DNA of 64,000 nucleotides. Origin: Codonopsis lanceolata. Its lineage: Eukaryota; Streptophyta; Magnoliopsida; Asterales; Campanulaceae. The notes beneath the pieces are model-generated. The model had not been told where the DNA came from. It saw only the letters and a program-made list of their open reading frames with translations, and did no database searches. Both the position numbers and the translations under genes were made by a program. The stretch spans positions 86,182,049 through 86,246,048 of the forward strand of contig CM028380.1 in the NCBI GenBank assembly GCA_013146195.2, written 5' to 3'. Below, one piece after another: positions 47,158-58,388 of the stretch (its first letter is position 1; each line of letters opens with the position of its first letter).

Positions 47158-48001
47158 TTAAAGCTTGCCTGCAGAGCGCAAGTTTTTTGGCAAAAACAAA
47201 TAAAGGCTTGCCCTCAATAGGCTGCTGCCAAGTTGTCTGAATAAGAGGGAGAAAGGCAGGATGAGATGTCCATACATTAAGAAAACGGAAGAAGAAGGAT
47301 GCTTGGTACTGTCCAGAGTAATGCTAGTAAGAAGAGGAGCATGGTCTGAGCAGTACGACCCGATGACGCAATGAAGAAGCATGAAAAATTGCTGCCAAGA
47401 AAAATTACAAAGCATACGATCAATGCGCTCAAAAACAGATACTTCACCATCTCTAGAGTTCCACCAAGTGAAATTGCTGCCTGAAAATCCCAAATCAACA
47501 AGGCCCGAAGCTGAAATACAGGAGTGAAAATCCAAAGCACCAGCATGATCCCAACCATTACCTCCTGACTTTTCCTCAGGAGAAAGAATAATATTGAAGT
47601 CACCGCCAAGGAGTAGATCCAAAAGAAGCACCCATGTCAACAATATCAGTCCATAAATCCCTCCGAATAACTTCATCACAACTTGCATAGATGCATGAAA
47701 TGTTTACGGGATTTGACCATTGAAAATGCTTAACTTGCATTGTAAGATGTTGGTCTGCGTCATGCAAAATGGAGCAAGTAAAAGAAGATTTAATGAAGAT
47801 CCAAATGCAGCCACGAGAATTGGAAAAACAATGCTTAAACTTTAATCGTTTAGCAATACGATGAATCTGATCAGCATTTATTTTTGGTTCAAAAATGGCG
47901 AGAAAAGAAACTTTGTGCAGTTTAATAATCCGTTTGAGACGGCCAATAGACGGGTCATTACCGATACCCCGGATATTCCAGAAAATAAGATTAACAGCCA
48001 T
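47158..48001 (-). pseudogene. LINE ORF2 AP-type endonuclease
   Basis: Starts at the ATG at 48,001 (MAVNLIFWNIRGIGND), with FLAIFEPKI (E of the metal site), then a frameshift near 47,650, then LLGGDFNIILSPEEKSGG (GDFN), GSNFTWWN and SDHAPLL (SDH), the order of the exonuclease-endonuclease-phosphatase fold. The ATG overlaps the ORF1 stop by 11 bases. Confidence 0.9.
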
Positions 48002-49385
48002 TGGAAGTGGTGGAGGAGGACTGAACTTTTGACCTCGTTTGCATCGTTGGAGCAGAGATTTTAACTTTCTTCTTCTTGCTACGCTTCGGGAGAGGGAGAG
48101 AAGAATCCAGATTAAGGTTTTCCATAACGGGGTTGCCAACATCCGGTAAAGGGCCCATAACATGTTCAGAATCACTAGCATCAGGATCAGCGTCCAGTTC
48201 ATGTTCATGTTCATTAATTAAATCTTCACCAGCTGAATCATTATTGTCACTAAGAGCTGCAAATCGGTTGGGAGAAATAATGTTGTCGATTGCATCTTCC
48301 GTAGGTAAATGAGTCTCCAAAACAGGAGAATTGCCGTCATGATCCTCCACAATAACATCAGGTAGATTAGTTGGGCAATCATTAATATTGTCACTAGGAA
48401 TAGAAGTGTCCTTGACTGGAGGAGAATTATTCAAATTAGGAGGAATATCATTACCAGTAGTAGGATGAGTAGGAAGAGCTGAAACCGTGGGATTTACAGC
48501 CGGTGCCTTGGGCGTGACATCCTCGAACCCCTGCAGGGAGGGTTCGATTAGTGGTGCAATGCGTCGGCTTTTAGGAGTCCATCGAGCAGTCAGGGGAGGA
48601 ATGAAAGAAGCTGGATCACTCGAAGAAGAAGAAGGGTTTTTAGATTTACATTGAAGCTCTGAATGGCCTTGTCGAAGGCAGTGCAAACAATAGAGAGGAG
48701 GATTTTCGGCTTCAATGGATTGCCAAAAACTTGGGTAGATTGTTCCACAATCTATCCAGATCCTGCTAGGAATTGGCTTGGATAAGTCAATCTCCAACAC
48801 AGACGCTTAGAGGCGAGTGAGATTTGTAGTTGGTTGATCAATCATTAGGGGTCGGCCAAATAGAGAAGCAATAGATAATAGGGCAGATTTATTAAATAGA
48901 TGTATGGGCAGACCATGTAATGAGAACCAAACTGGGGCAATGGGGCTTTCCACGTCTGGTCGAAAGTCGGGAGACCATTTGAAGACCCTCATAGGGTATC
49001 GACCAAGGTACCATTGGTCCTTGATCCATAATCGTTGGTAATCATCATCGTTGAACACTTGAACAAGAATGTGCTTTGCGTCAAGATGGCCGACTGTGAA
49101 GGCTGCCTTAATGCTGAAGGTATGAAAGAGTTTACGGGTCGAATCAAAGGAAGGCCTGCCATGTGAAAACTTACCAATAAGAGTGTGTTGAAAAGGCTTG
49201 GCAAGAGCGTCAATGATTTCAGCCGAGAGCTTGAGAGAAGGTTCACCCTTGTAGGATGAGGGGGGAATATGGAATGCATTAAGGGATGGAGGGGGAGAGG
49301 AGAGGGCGGTAGTAAAGGTCTTAGGAGGTGAGGGATCCGGCGGAACAGGTTGTGGTTCCACCATGATGGTGGACGAGACCGACAA
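47991..49385 (-). pseudogene. LINE ORF1 (DUF4283 and zinc knuckle)
   Basis: The N-terminal half (49,385-48,807) has the DUF4283 pattern: LIGKFSHGRPSFD, VQVFNDDDYQRLW, MRVFKWSPDFRP, SPIAPVWFSLHGLPIHLF. After a single nonsense codon it continues with IPSRIWIDCG, PLYCLHCLRQGHSELQCKSK (CX2CX4HX4C knuckle) and a long acidic/Ser/Pro tail ending in a basic KRSKKKKVKIS. ORF1 proteins bind LINE RNA. Apart from the one stop it is open throughout. Confidence 0.9.
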
Positions 49386-49753
49386 AAGGAAAGGGGACCA
49401 AATCGCACCTTAACTATGTAAGATAGTGTGTTTTAGGGTTTTTTTCTGAGGACTTGGTGTTTTAAGTACTACTCGTTGATGACGCGAACCTTGGAATTGT
49501 GAATTACGCCACAATTGGGATGATTCTCCAACTAATAAGTCGAATTCAATTATAAACAACGAATCCACGATGTTTATAATCCGAGCTTTCAATCCAGGAC
49601 ACTCAAATAAAAACACAATTTTCTATCCAGAAAATCAACTTAAACAATGTTTAATAATGCCTTTATATAGGCTCCTTAAACAATGTTTAATAATGCCTTT
49701 ATATAGGTTTACAAAATAAATCATAATTCTTGTAGGAAAGAAAACTAAATAAA

Positions 49754-50073
49754 GGGAATATCACCTTTTAGACTACCGTACAAATTGGGAAAATCCAATT
49801 TGACCAACAACATTTCATAACAACCAAATTAACCAACTAACTTTTAATTTGGTTGCAATAAAATCCTCCTTGTTTCATAAAGACCAAATTAACCAACCAA
49901 TTCTTTGTCAATATCTTCCTTCTATGGCGGTTCTTGGCCGATATTGGCAAGGCTGGTTGGTTAATTTGGTGGATGAAATGGTGAACGTCACGTAACAAAT
50001 TAAAAGTTGGTTGGTTAATTTGAAGATATTGGTCAAATTGGATTTCCACAATGATCAAAAAGGTGGTATTCCC
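49754..50073. mobile_element. 320-bp MULE-type MITE with 9-bp target duplication
   Basis: Ends gggaatatcacctttt and ...aaaaggtggtattccc are inverted repeats. A perfect ctaaataaa duplication flanks it (49,745-49,753; 50,074-50,082). The paired LTR at ~51,575 has a single ctaaataaa and no insert, i.e. the empty site. Same family as 26,595-28,179. Confidence 0.95.
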
Positions 50074-50386
50074 CTAAATAAAAGGAAACTCTTAGACCTA
50101 AACTTTAGGAACAAGAAACCTAAATAAAAGGAAACTAAAACCCTAAAAATACTCAAACAGTAAAACAAAACAAAACGACAACTTTTCTGGACACCTTGCG
50201 ATAGCAAGCCTATGGCCCCTTGCGATCGCAAGCTTCACAGAAGGTTGCATCCAAAGTTGTTCCAATTTTGCTGACGTGCCACTTTGACCCCCTGAAGTAT
50301 CAAAACCATTTTTCCAAGCTTCCAAACTTGATAAATGAATTCCCGAGCTCTTGGAAACACTTTTATGGCTTGTCAATATCATATCA

Positions 50387-50400
50387 TACTCCTCCTCTTG
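50387..50400 (-). promoter_or_regulatory. Polypurine tract of the short LTR element
   Basis: The minus strand reads CAAGAGGAGGAGTA immediately before TGATATGATA at the LTR start. Confidence 0.8.
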
Positions 50401-51230
50401 AAAAAGATTTGTCCTCAAATCCGCACATGGAACCCGATGATCATTGAGTGAGACAAGATCCATCAATCCGCCCATTGAGTTAAGAAGAAGTAGTCATCGA
50501 TCATCCATTTGATTAACCAAGAAGAAGACAAAATTGAAGCTGCAAAATCAAACGGGTCTTCGTATACTTGCGATAGCTTCAAGTTTTCTCGAACCATTAT
50601 TAATTTTATTTCAGTTTCTTCTTTCTCCACCTTTTCTCACTCTTCCTCCTCCTTCTCGATTTTCTCTTTCTCAATCCTTTCTCTCTCAACATTTTCTTTT
50701 TCAATTTTCTATTTTTCAATTCTGTCATTTTCAATCTTCCATTCACTCAAGCTCTTTTGCAACTTTGTGGTATTTATAAAAGATAATTTTGATGTTGAAG
50801 GCACATGAGTAATGATGCCATAGCTTTCTTTCAATCCTTCTCAATCTCTCAATCACGAACTCATTACCCATTATCTCTTGAAAAAACTCCATCCAATCAT
50901 CGATCAATAGCCAATGGTTTAGTAAGTTCGGACATGATGATTATTTTTGTGATTCACTCCCTTACGTGTATGCACTCAAAGTCACATTTTTTAAAATTTT
51001 TATAAATAACAAATCCTAGAACAATTAGGATTTCGAAATTGAAAAAAAAAAATAAGACAATTAAACAAGGATTGATGATCCATGTTCAGAAGAAAATCAA
51101 ACCAATAATTTTATTTTATTTATTTTTTAATTTTTTTTAACACGAACACGAACCCTAGCGGAAATTAGGGTTTAACAACTAGAACGATAATACTCAAAAT
51201 TAAGATAGAATGGAATTACCGTAACTAGGA

Positions 51231-51244
51231 TTGCTCTGATACCA
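51231..51244 (-). promoter_or_regulatory. Primer binding site, initiator tRNA-Met
   Basis: The minus strand reads TGGTATCAGAGCAA two bases from the LTR end. Confidence 0.92.
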
Positions 51245-51246
51245 AA

Positions 51247-51887
51247 TGATAAGGACCCAAGATCTCCTATAAAGGTTTTAGGATGAATGACGCCGCAACC
51301 CAACGCCTTCGAGATGACGCGAACCTTGGAATTGTGAATGACGCCACAATTGGGATGATTCTCCAATTGATAATTCGAATTCAATTATAAATAATGAATC
51401 CACGATGTTTATAGTCCGAGCTTCCAATCTAGGATACTCAAATAAGAACACAATTTTCAATCTAGAAAATCAACTTAATTTTTATCAATCAAAACTCAAC
51501 TCCCTAAACAATGTTTAATAATGCTTTTTATATAGGCTTACAAAATAAATCCTAATTCTTGTAGGTAAAGAAAACTAAATAAAATGAAAATCTTAAACCT
51601 AAACTTTAGGAACAAGAAACCTAAATAAAAGGAAACTAAAACCCTAAAAATACCCAAACAGTAAAACAAAACAAAACGACAGCTTTTCTGGACACTTTGC
51701 GATCGCAAGCCTATGGCCCCTTGCGATCGCAAGCTTCATAGAAGGTTGCGTCCAAAGTTGCTCTAATTTTTCTGACGTGCCACTTTGACCCCCTGAAGTA
51801 TCCAAACCGTTTTTCCAATCTTCCAAACTTGATAAATGAATTCCCGAGCTCTTGGAAACACTTTTATGACTTGTCAATATCATATCA
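51247..51887 (-). repeat. Intact right LTR (5' LTR) of the short element
   Basis: Plus-strand ends tgataaggacccaag and caatatcatatca (TGATA/TATCA inverted). 641 bp, used here as the reference for the interrupted left LTR. Confidence 0.88.
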
Positions 51888-52074
51888 CACCCCTTATAGA
51901 ATTAAAAGTAATAATAGTACGTTTTCAATGATAAATATTATATATAAAGCCGTATTCCAAAATTTATAATATTTTTTTCAAATATATGTGTTTGGTGGAG
52001 ATTTTTGACAGATATTGCATGTGATTCTAAAATGAAGTACACAAGACATAGTTCATCTCACTATTAATTCATTA

Positions 52075-53150
52075 TATTCGTGGAGAGATTCGCCCATATT
52101 GAGGTTGACAACGGATATGAGATACAAAGTATGGGTTCAACAAGAGTTCCGAATAATTGAAACTTTTTTTCGATTGGATTGCGAAGATTTGCGATGGTAA
52201 AATTGGTGAACCAAATGATAATTGTGCTTATGTTGATTTTCTCAATCAACTGTTGCTTAAGGAATTCAACGATTCAATCGCTCCAATTGTACAAATCACA
52301 TATCCTTCATTTGGTAACAGTCCTGATGATTCATCGTTTTTGGAAAAGAGAGTTAATTATTCTAGATCCGACTCTTGACGTGGTTAATTCAATAAATGAT
52401 TACATGGTATTGAAAAACAATTCAAAAGGAAGGTCGTTTTTTAGCTCAGATTTTTTGTGTCATTTTGATAGAAACGTTGATCTTTTGAACGATATAGATA
52501 TTCCAAAAGTTTTAAATGAAATTTCATGTTCTGGAATCCTAAATTATTAGTTGAATTTGAAGGTTGGAACTTCATTAATGTTGCTTCGTAACATTAATCA
52601 TTTCCTTGGGTTATGTATTAGCACGTGATTAATTATTACAAGGCTAAGAAACCATGTTTTAAAAGGTCAAGTTCTTTCAAATGATCATTCTGGTGATACT
52701 GTTTTGTTTCAAAAATATCACTGACACCATCTGATCATTGAATTCTATCCAAATTTCAAAGAAGATAGTTTACACTGATGGTGTCTTACGAAATGTCTAT
52801 AAATAAAAGTGTCTAGCGTCAAACTTCTTTTGAAAAACCCTACTTTTAGTTATCATCAATATGTCGCTTTGTCTAGAGTTACTAATCTTAAGGGTCTTTG
52901 AATTTTTTATGTGATAGTAATAGTTGTAATAATCGTACATCTTCAACGAAAAATGTTGTATATAAAGAAGTATTTTAAAATTTACAATAACTTTTTAACC
53001 AATTTATGTGATTTTATTTGATTATACTGTTTATCATTTTTTATTTATTTTGTTCATATTAAACTTTTTAATTGTATATTATTCAATTTTGATTGAGTAT
53101 ATGATTTTACACCCAAGTACAAATCGTGCAACGCATGGGTGCATAGCGAG
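52075..53150 (+). pseudogene. Decayed Helitron helicase C-terminus and degenerate 3' end
   Basis: The sequence reads through RLTTDMRY (~52,105), then CDGKIGEPNDNCAYVDF, LLLKEFNDSIAPIV, TYPSF (52,157-52,378); shifts frame to DPTLDVVNSINDYMVL and NEISCSG (to 52,550); then in pieces KVGTSLMLLRNI and finally YVALSRVTNLKGL near 52,860-52,900, the terminal helicase motif of plant Helitron PIF1-like helicases. A degenerate hairpin (cgtgcaacgcatggg, ~53,123-53,140) with no clean CTAG follows where the Helitron 3' end is expected. Several stops and shifts make it non-functional. Confidence 0.88.
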
Positions 53151-53199
53151 TTTAACTATACAAACAATTGTAATTTTTAACCTTTCAAACACTTAAAAC

Positions 53200-53728
53200 T
53201 AAGCCTGTCAATGGATCGAATTTTGATCAAAATCCAATGTTATTTTTATGATATGGATTTAGTTTCGAAATCCAATTACCCGATTTTGATCCGAATCCTA
53301 AAATCCGAAAGCTTAACAAATCGGATATGGATTAAGGTGCTCCGATCCGATATAAAAAAATATTAATATTATACATATAAAAGTTACCAGTGATGAGTTT
53401 TTAGTCATTAATCATTACTAATTCTAGAAAATATAAATTTTTCGACGAACTCTAAAATCTTACTAACATTATTATTCATGTTTGTGCAAGCTAAAAACAT
53501 AAATTTTTAATTTTATTCAACCTTTGATTAAGCAAAAATACCAGAATATTAATTTTATTAAGTATTTAATTAGGGGCGAATAAAATCCGAATTCGAAAAT
53601 TTAGGATATGGATCAAGCTTTTGAATATTCGAAAGATAATCTAATCCGATCCAAGTCCGATAATTTCTTAACAAATCGGATAATTAATTTGATTGATCCG
53701 ATCCGAATTCGATTCACTGACAAGCCTG
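53200..53728. mobile_element. hAT-type MITE with 8-bp target duplication
   Basis: Ends taagcctgtcaatggatcg and the complement of attcactgacaagcctg are inverted repeats. A perfect cttaaaac duplication flanks it (53,192-53,199; 53,729-53,736). The interior repeats gatccgat and gaatccg motifs. No transposase. Eight-base duplications are typical of hAT elements. Confidence 0.88.
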
Positions 53729-54219
53729 CTTAAAACTCATGCTTTATAATTATGAGTTACCTTATCTTGATTCTGACAATTAATCAATCTAAACAAATAT
53801 CCCTCACCCCCATTCAACTTAAATCTCGGGTGGAAATGGTCATTCTCGTTCATTATTCATACCTTTTATTTGGATATCATATTGCTAGAACTTCTACTAG
53901 GGTTACCACCCTGGTGACAACTATGCCTCAAAGATTTGCATGCACTTCATCTTCAAGACAAAGTTGTCACTAGAGTAGTAACTCTAGTGGACACTTTAGC
54001 ATTTTCCTTTGGATATTCATGGGTGTAAAATGGAGTTTTGATGTTATTGATTAAAAGTAAGGGTGTATAATAAGTGTAAATAGAGTTTTGATGTTATTTT
54101 TGAACTTTTCAAAACGACCCTTAATGTTTTAAAAGACTATTGAACCCCCCCTATCCTTATGTCTTGCCAACTGGACTTACAATAGTGTATGTCTGAAATT
54201 TTATGACTTAATTAGTTTT

Positions 54220-54985
54220 CCACTTGAATTTTGATGGTTAGAAAAACAGACAGAACATTAGATTTTTGCTTGAGTGGAAAAAGCCAAACATATCGTGAAA
54301 AATCATCAACAATCAACAAATAATGTTTAAAGCCAGAAACAGAAGAAACAGGAGAAGGTCCCCAAAACGTCTAAATGCAATATGTCTAGAGGATTTAATG
54401 AGTTAAAAGTACGGAGGAGAAAAGTTGACTGCAAGACTTGCCCAAATGGCATACATGACACAGACTAGGTTTCATAGATCCACTAATTGAGATTCGAAAT
54501 TTATTGACTATAGATGCAAAATGGGCTGGAAGAGTGCCCCAAACGCGCATGCCAAGTTTTTTATGTCGCACATTCACCGATGAGATCAAGAGAGTTAATA
54601 AAGGAAGAAGGCATGAACGATAATTTGTAGAGGCCATCGGTGCTATTGCCAGGAAGAATAGTATGTCTCGTGTGGTGGTCCTTCACACGAAAACCACAAT
54701 GGTCAATTTCAAAAAACTAGTCACTATCACGAGAAAATTGACGAATTGAAAGTATTTTTTAATGCATGGAAGGAGCACACAATACATTTCATAAATTAAA
54801 TGAACAGAAAACCATTTAAAAAATGAGACTGACCGATGCATTAGATAGGAAGGTGCGAACCATTTGCTATAATAGCAGTATACTTACCCGGGTATGGAGT
54901 GGAGTGGGATAAGATATCTGGTGATTGAGTCATATGAGATTTAGCACCAGAGTCAAGAACAAAAGAGACCGGGGCCATGGATGAT
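54220..54985 (-). pseudogene. copia protease-integrase fragment
   Basis: Down the minus strand: VLDSGAKSHMTQSPDIL (DSG protease motif, ~54,955), KYTAIIANGS, then CHVCHLGKSCS (zinc finger, ~54,460), and LLIVDDFSRYVWLFPLKQKS (integrase core, ~54,300). Frames change repeatedly. Part of a near-repeat (gagttttgatgttattgatta) occurs on both sides (~54,035 and ~55,000), which may mark a deletion or duplication. Confidence 0.85.
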
Positions 54986-55279
54986 GCTGCTGGTGCTGAG
55001 TTTTGATGTTATTGATTAAGAGTAATGGTTCATAAATATAAGAAATAGATTAATAATGTACATTGGACTTATGAGTGACCAAAAACTATAAAACATCAAA
55101 AATGTATAGGAGCCTTATATATAAAATTATTAGCATTGTGGAATCATGGTTTTGATAATCAATGTTATCATCGTAAGAACCTGTAGTGTGGTAACTGTGG
55201 TTTTCTCATACCTCAACAAAGAATTATTCAATGTTATCGCTGATGTAATAGATTAAACTTCATAAAACTGATTTGTGAC

Positions 55280-56235
55280 ACGCAAACACACGCACACAAC
55301 ATAAAGAAAAGCAATACCATGACTAAACCACCATCACCATGAAATCCAGCCAAGAGGTTGTTTATAGCCAAATAAAGCATTGGAAGTTAAAGCTACATTA
55401 TTTGTTTTTTTCCTTCATCATGCGTTCTCGTGGTTTGAGGTTGCATCTCTGGATACCCCTCAAGCTCCCACAATCACATAGCTTCATTAAGCAGCGAGAG
55501 TGGATAATGAGTAGGAAACCCTTAATAAGTAAGTATCTTATATATTTCTTATTCTGCCAGCCTATGAACTATACATTCCGCCCTCAGTCTCACTCTCATG
55601 CTTTTGATCTCAACCAACCACATCTCTCTTTCCTCTCTTTTCTTTCCCTCATATGTTTTTTCCCAAATGCAATTTTGTCTGCTCGAGTTGTGATTCACTT
55701 CCGTTTATCGATCGTCCTTCTTTCTTCAAACTCATGTCAATACCAAACAACTCCAACACAATGTCATTCTCCCTATAAACACTGCCATCAATTCTCGCAG
55801 TGTCACCTCACCGTTCCTTAACTACACCCACGACTGCCAACAACTCAAAACTTCAACGGTTTCACAGAGACGAGCTCTCATCATCCGGTCCATTCACCGT
55901 TGAGGACCGAATAAAGAGGGATGTCAAAAAGGGTCGGGAATTTAATCCGCCTATTGACGAATGGGGGCACTGATGTAGTTGCCAAAATCCTTAATTTCGG
56001 GTCTGGCGTGGTTTCAGGTGTGGATCTAAGGAGCGAAGAATATTTTTTGGGGATTGGTGTGGGTAGTCCTCCCCGGTACGAATACATGGTAATCGATACC
56101 GGAAGTGATATTACGTGGGTCCATTGTCAACCTTGACCCGTCTACCTCCCTTTCTTTTGTCGACGTCTCTTACACATCCGTTATCTGCAACCTTCTGGAG
56201 AAGTCACACAATGGATGTTATGCAGGTCGGTGCAG
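55280..56235 (+). pseudogene. Aspartic protease gene fragment, left (plus) arm of inverted repeat
   Basis: Contains upstream sequence plus the 5' half of a pepsin-like (A1, nepenthesin/guard-cell type) plant protease gene. Text includes FHRDELSSS (another frame, ~55,860), VGNLIRLLTNGG, EEYFLGIGVGSPPRYEYMVIDTGSDITWVHCQP (split here as EEYFLGIGVGSPPRYE and YMVIDTGSDITWVHCQP) with the first catalytic DTGS intact (~56,090-56,105). A stop after CQP and a one-base insertion near 55,930 break it. It ends abruptly at 56,235, joined head-to-head to the 3' half of the minus-strand copy. Confidence 0.9.
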
Positions 56236-57942
56236 TTAATTGAAATTTGGATTCCCTCTTGCTTAATATTACCAATAATGGATAGTTCGGAAGGGGCACT
56301 TAAAGCAAATGCGAAGCATTTAATTCCTGGCTTGTCCATCAGAATAAGAATATTCCTACCAGGAAGTGTCAATACGACCCCCGCCCCCCAAGAAGTAAAG
56401 TGATACTGTCGGTATTTGAACCATATAAAACCAACTTAGATCATAGCACATATCGAAAAGCGATACCGGAGAAGAAGCGGGAGGGAGGCTAGCGGTTTGC
56501 CAGTAAAGGCATCCCGAAATGGAATGTAAGCTGCCCGAGGAAATCGAGTCACAACTGTCCCCGTGTCTATAATCACGTCTCCGTTACCAAACTCGTCTAG
56601 ATAGAAAACCGATTCGGGTATAGGAACCTGGCTTTCTTCCCGCTCCGAGACCTGATAGTCCAACATAATAAAGACTGGGCGCTCTAATGTTGCGGACAAG
56701 TGGAACCCACTTAGCACCCGGCGTGAATTCCTCGTTTCCAGAAACCAAAAAACCTGAGCCAATGGTGTCACGGCTAACTAGACAATATGTAAATGCACCA
56801 CCAATTTTCCCACCCAATTGACCAACTAGTGACATGGATCCTCGTCCGATACCCAACACTCTAGTAGCTCCAATAAAATTTCCACGGTTACGGTACCCAC
56901 ACCCGATTGCTATGTCTCAAACCATAGTGCTGCCAAATATTAAAGTCTCAAGGGAGAGGGTTCCTTGTGTGTAAGAGTTGTCATTGTAAGAGACCTTGAC
57001 TGCGTCGACGTGCATAACATCCAGTGTGTGCCTTTTCTAGAAGGTTTCAGATAGCGGAGGTACAAGAGACGTCGACAAAAGAAGTAGAGGTACACGGGTG
57101 AAGGTTGACATTGGACCCACGTAATATCACTTCTGGTATCAATAACCATGTATCCGTACCGGGGAGGATTACCCACACCAATCCTCACAAAGTATTCTCC
57201 GCTCCCTAGATCCACACCCGAAACCACGTCAGACCCGAAATTAAGGATTTTGGCAGCGACATCAGTGCTCCCATTCGTCAATAGGCAGAATAAATTCGCG
57301 ACCCTTTTGACAACCATCTTTATTCGGTCCTCAACGGTGAATGGATCGGATGATGAGAGCTCGTCTCTGTGAAACCGTTGAAGTTTTGAGTTGGTGGCGG
57401 CCGTGGGTGCAGTTAAGGAACGGTGTGGTGACACTGTGAGAATTGATGCCAGTGTTTGTAGGGAGAATGACATTGTGTTGGAGTTGTTTGGTATTGACAT
57501 GAGTTTGAAGACAGAAGGACGAACGGCAAACGGAAGTGAATCACAACTCGAGCTGACAAAATTGCATTTGGGAATAAAACATATGAGAGAATGAAAAGAG
57601 AGGAGAGAGAGATACGGCTGGTTGAGATCAAAAGCATGAAAGAGAGACAGAGGGCTGAATGTATAGTTCTTAGGCTGACGGAATAAGAAATATATAAGAA
57701 ACTTACTTATTAAGGGTCTCCTACTCATTCTCCACTCTCGTCGCTTAATGAAGCTATGCGATTGTGGGGGCCTGAGGGGTATCCAGAGATGCAACCTCAA
57801 ACCACGAGAATGCATGAAGAAGGAAAAAAAACAAATAATGTAGCTTTAACTTCCAATGCAAAACAACCTCATGACTGGATTTCATAGTGATGGTGGTTTA
57901 GTCATGGTATTGCTTTTCTTAATGTTGTGTGCGTGTGTTTGC
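56236..57942 (-). pseudogene. Near-complete plant aspartic protease pseudogene, minus strand
   Basis: Reading down from ~57,470: FHRDELSSSDPFTVED, VANLFCLLTNGSTDVAAKI, SGEYFVRIGVGNPPRYG, MVIDTRSDITWVQCQP (first active site DTR instead of DTG), LSLETLIFGS, a TGA, GIGRGSMSLVGQLGGKIGGA (56,859 on), FTYCLVSRDT, WVPLVRNIRAPSLYYVGLSG, VIIDTGTVVTRFP (second active site DTGT intact, ~56,580), then SAPSELSIIGNIKQEGIQIS to 56,236. The last ~12 residues of the family (after GIQIS) are missing. Several frameshifts. Family members are secreted or endomembrane peptidases. The part from 56,999 up is the right arm of the inverted repeat. Confidence 0.9.
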
Positions 57943-57954
57943 ATGTGTTTTCTT

Positions 57955-58388
57955 ACTAGTCAAGTGCACGCATGTTGCACACATGTTGCACGTCTTGTTA
58001 ATGATTTTTTAGTGTAATGCTATTTCCAATACATTTTTTACTTATCTACCACATTATTAATTAGTTATTACTTTTAACTTATGTAGGCTTGGACAAAACT
58101 GCATATTATTTAATTACTTCTTTTACTGCTTAACAACAAATTAAGCAATTTATAGATTAAACTTCATAAAACTGATTTGTCATACGCAAACACACGCACA
58201 CAACATAAAGAAAAGCAATACCATGACTAAACCACCATCACCATGAAATCCAGCCATGAGGTTGTTTATAGCCAAATAAGGCATTGGAAGTTAAAGCTAC
58301 ATTATTTGTTTTTTTCCTTCTTCATGCGTTCTCGTGGTTTGAGGTTGCATCTCTGGATACCCCTCAGGCTCTCACAATCGCATACCTT
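57955..58388 (+). repeat. Truncated third copy of the protease-locus upstream region
   Basis: Starts with gtgcacgcatgttgcac and runs parallel to 59,630-60,070 (acttttaacttatgt, attaaacttcataaaactg, ccatcaccatgaaatcc) up to ctctcacaatcgcatac, where it breaks off before any protease coding sequence. Confidence 0.85.

Larger units (their letters stand above)
44221..49477 (-). mobile_element. Plant LINE (L1-like) with DUF4283 ORF1 and RNase H-type ORF2
   Basis: The order on the minus strand is ORF1 (DUF4283 and CCHC), then ORF2 with AP endonuclease, reverse transcriptase, zf-RVT and RNase H. Its 3' end is removed by the gypsy insertion at 44,220. Its 5' end meets LTR sequence at ~49,477, where the paralogous LTR at 51,314 continues uninterrupted. 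Confidence 0.9.
49478..51887 (-). mobile_element. Short non-autonomous LTR retrotransposon
   Basis: The right LTR (51,247-51,887) and the partial left LTR (49,478-50,386) are near-identical where they overlap. Internal sequence is only 860 bases, bounded by an iMet-type primer site at 51,231-51,244 and a polypurine tract at 50,387-50,400, both on the minus strand. No gag or pol frames are intact; a short minus-strand stretch looks like an eroded gag. The left LTR is split by the LINE and by a MITE. Confidence 0.88.

Noticed and set aside
50509..50808. Ser/Phe-rich plus-strand frame in the short LTR element
   Set aside because: Caused by repeated ttttcaat/tctttctc text in the internal region; the element is transcribed from the other strand.
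57391..57594. Plus-strand frame opposite the aspartic protease pseudogene
   Set aside because: Antisense to a region with clear protease similarity; a matching antisense frame recurs at the second copy only because the DNA is duplicated.
57955..57975. Helitron 3' end on the minus strand (ttgactagt beside gtgcaacatgcgtgcac)
   Set aside because: The stem is imperfect and no boundary of homology confirms it, so it is not listed as a feature.
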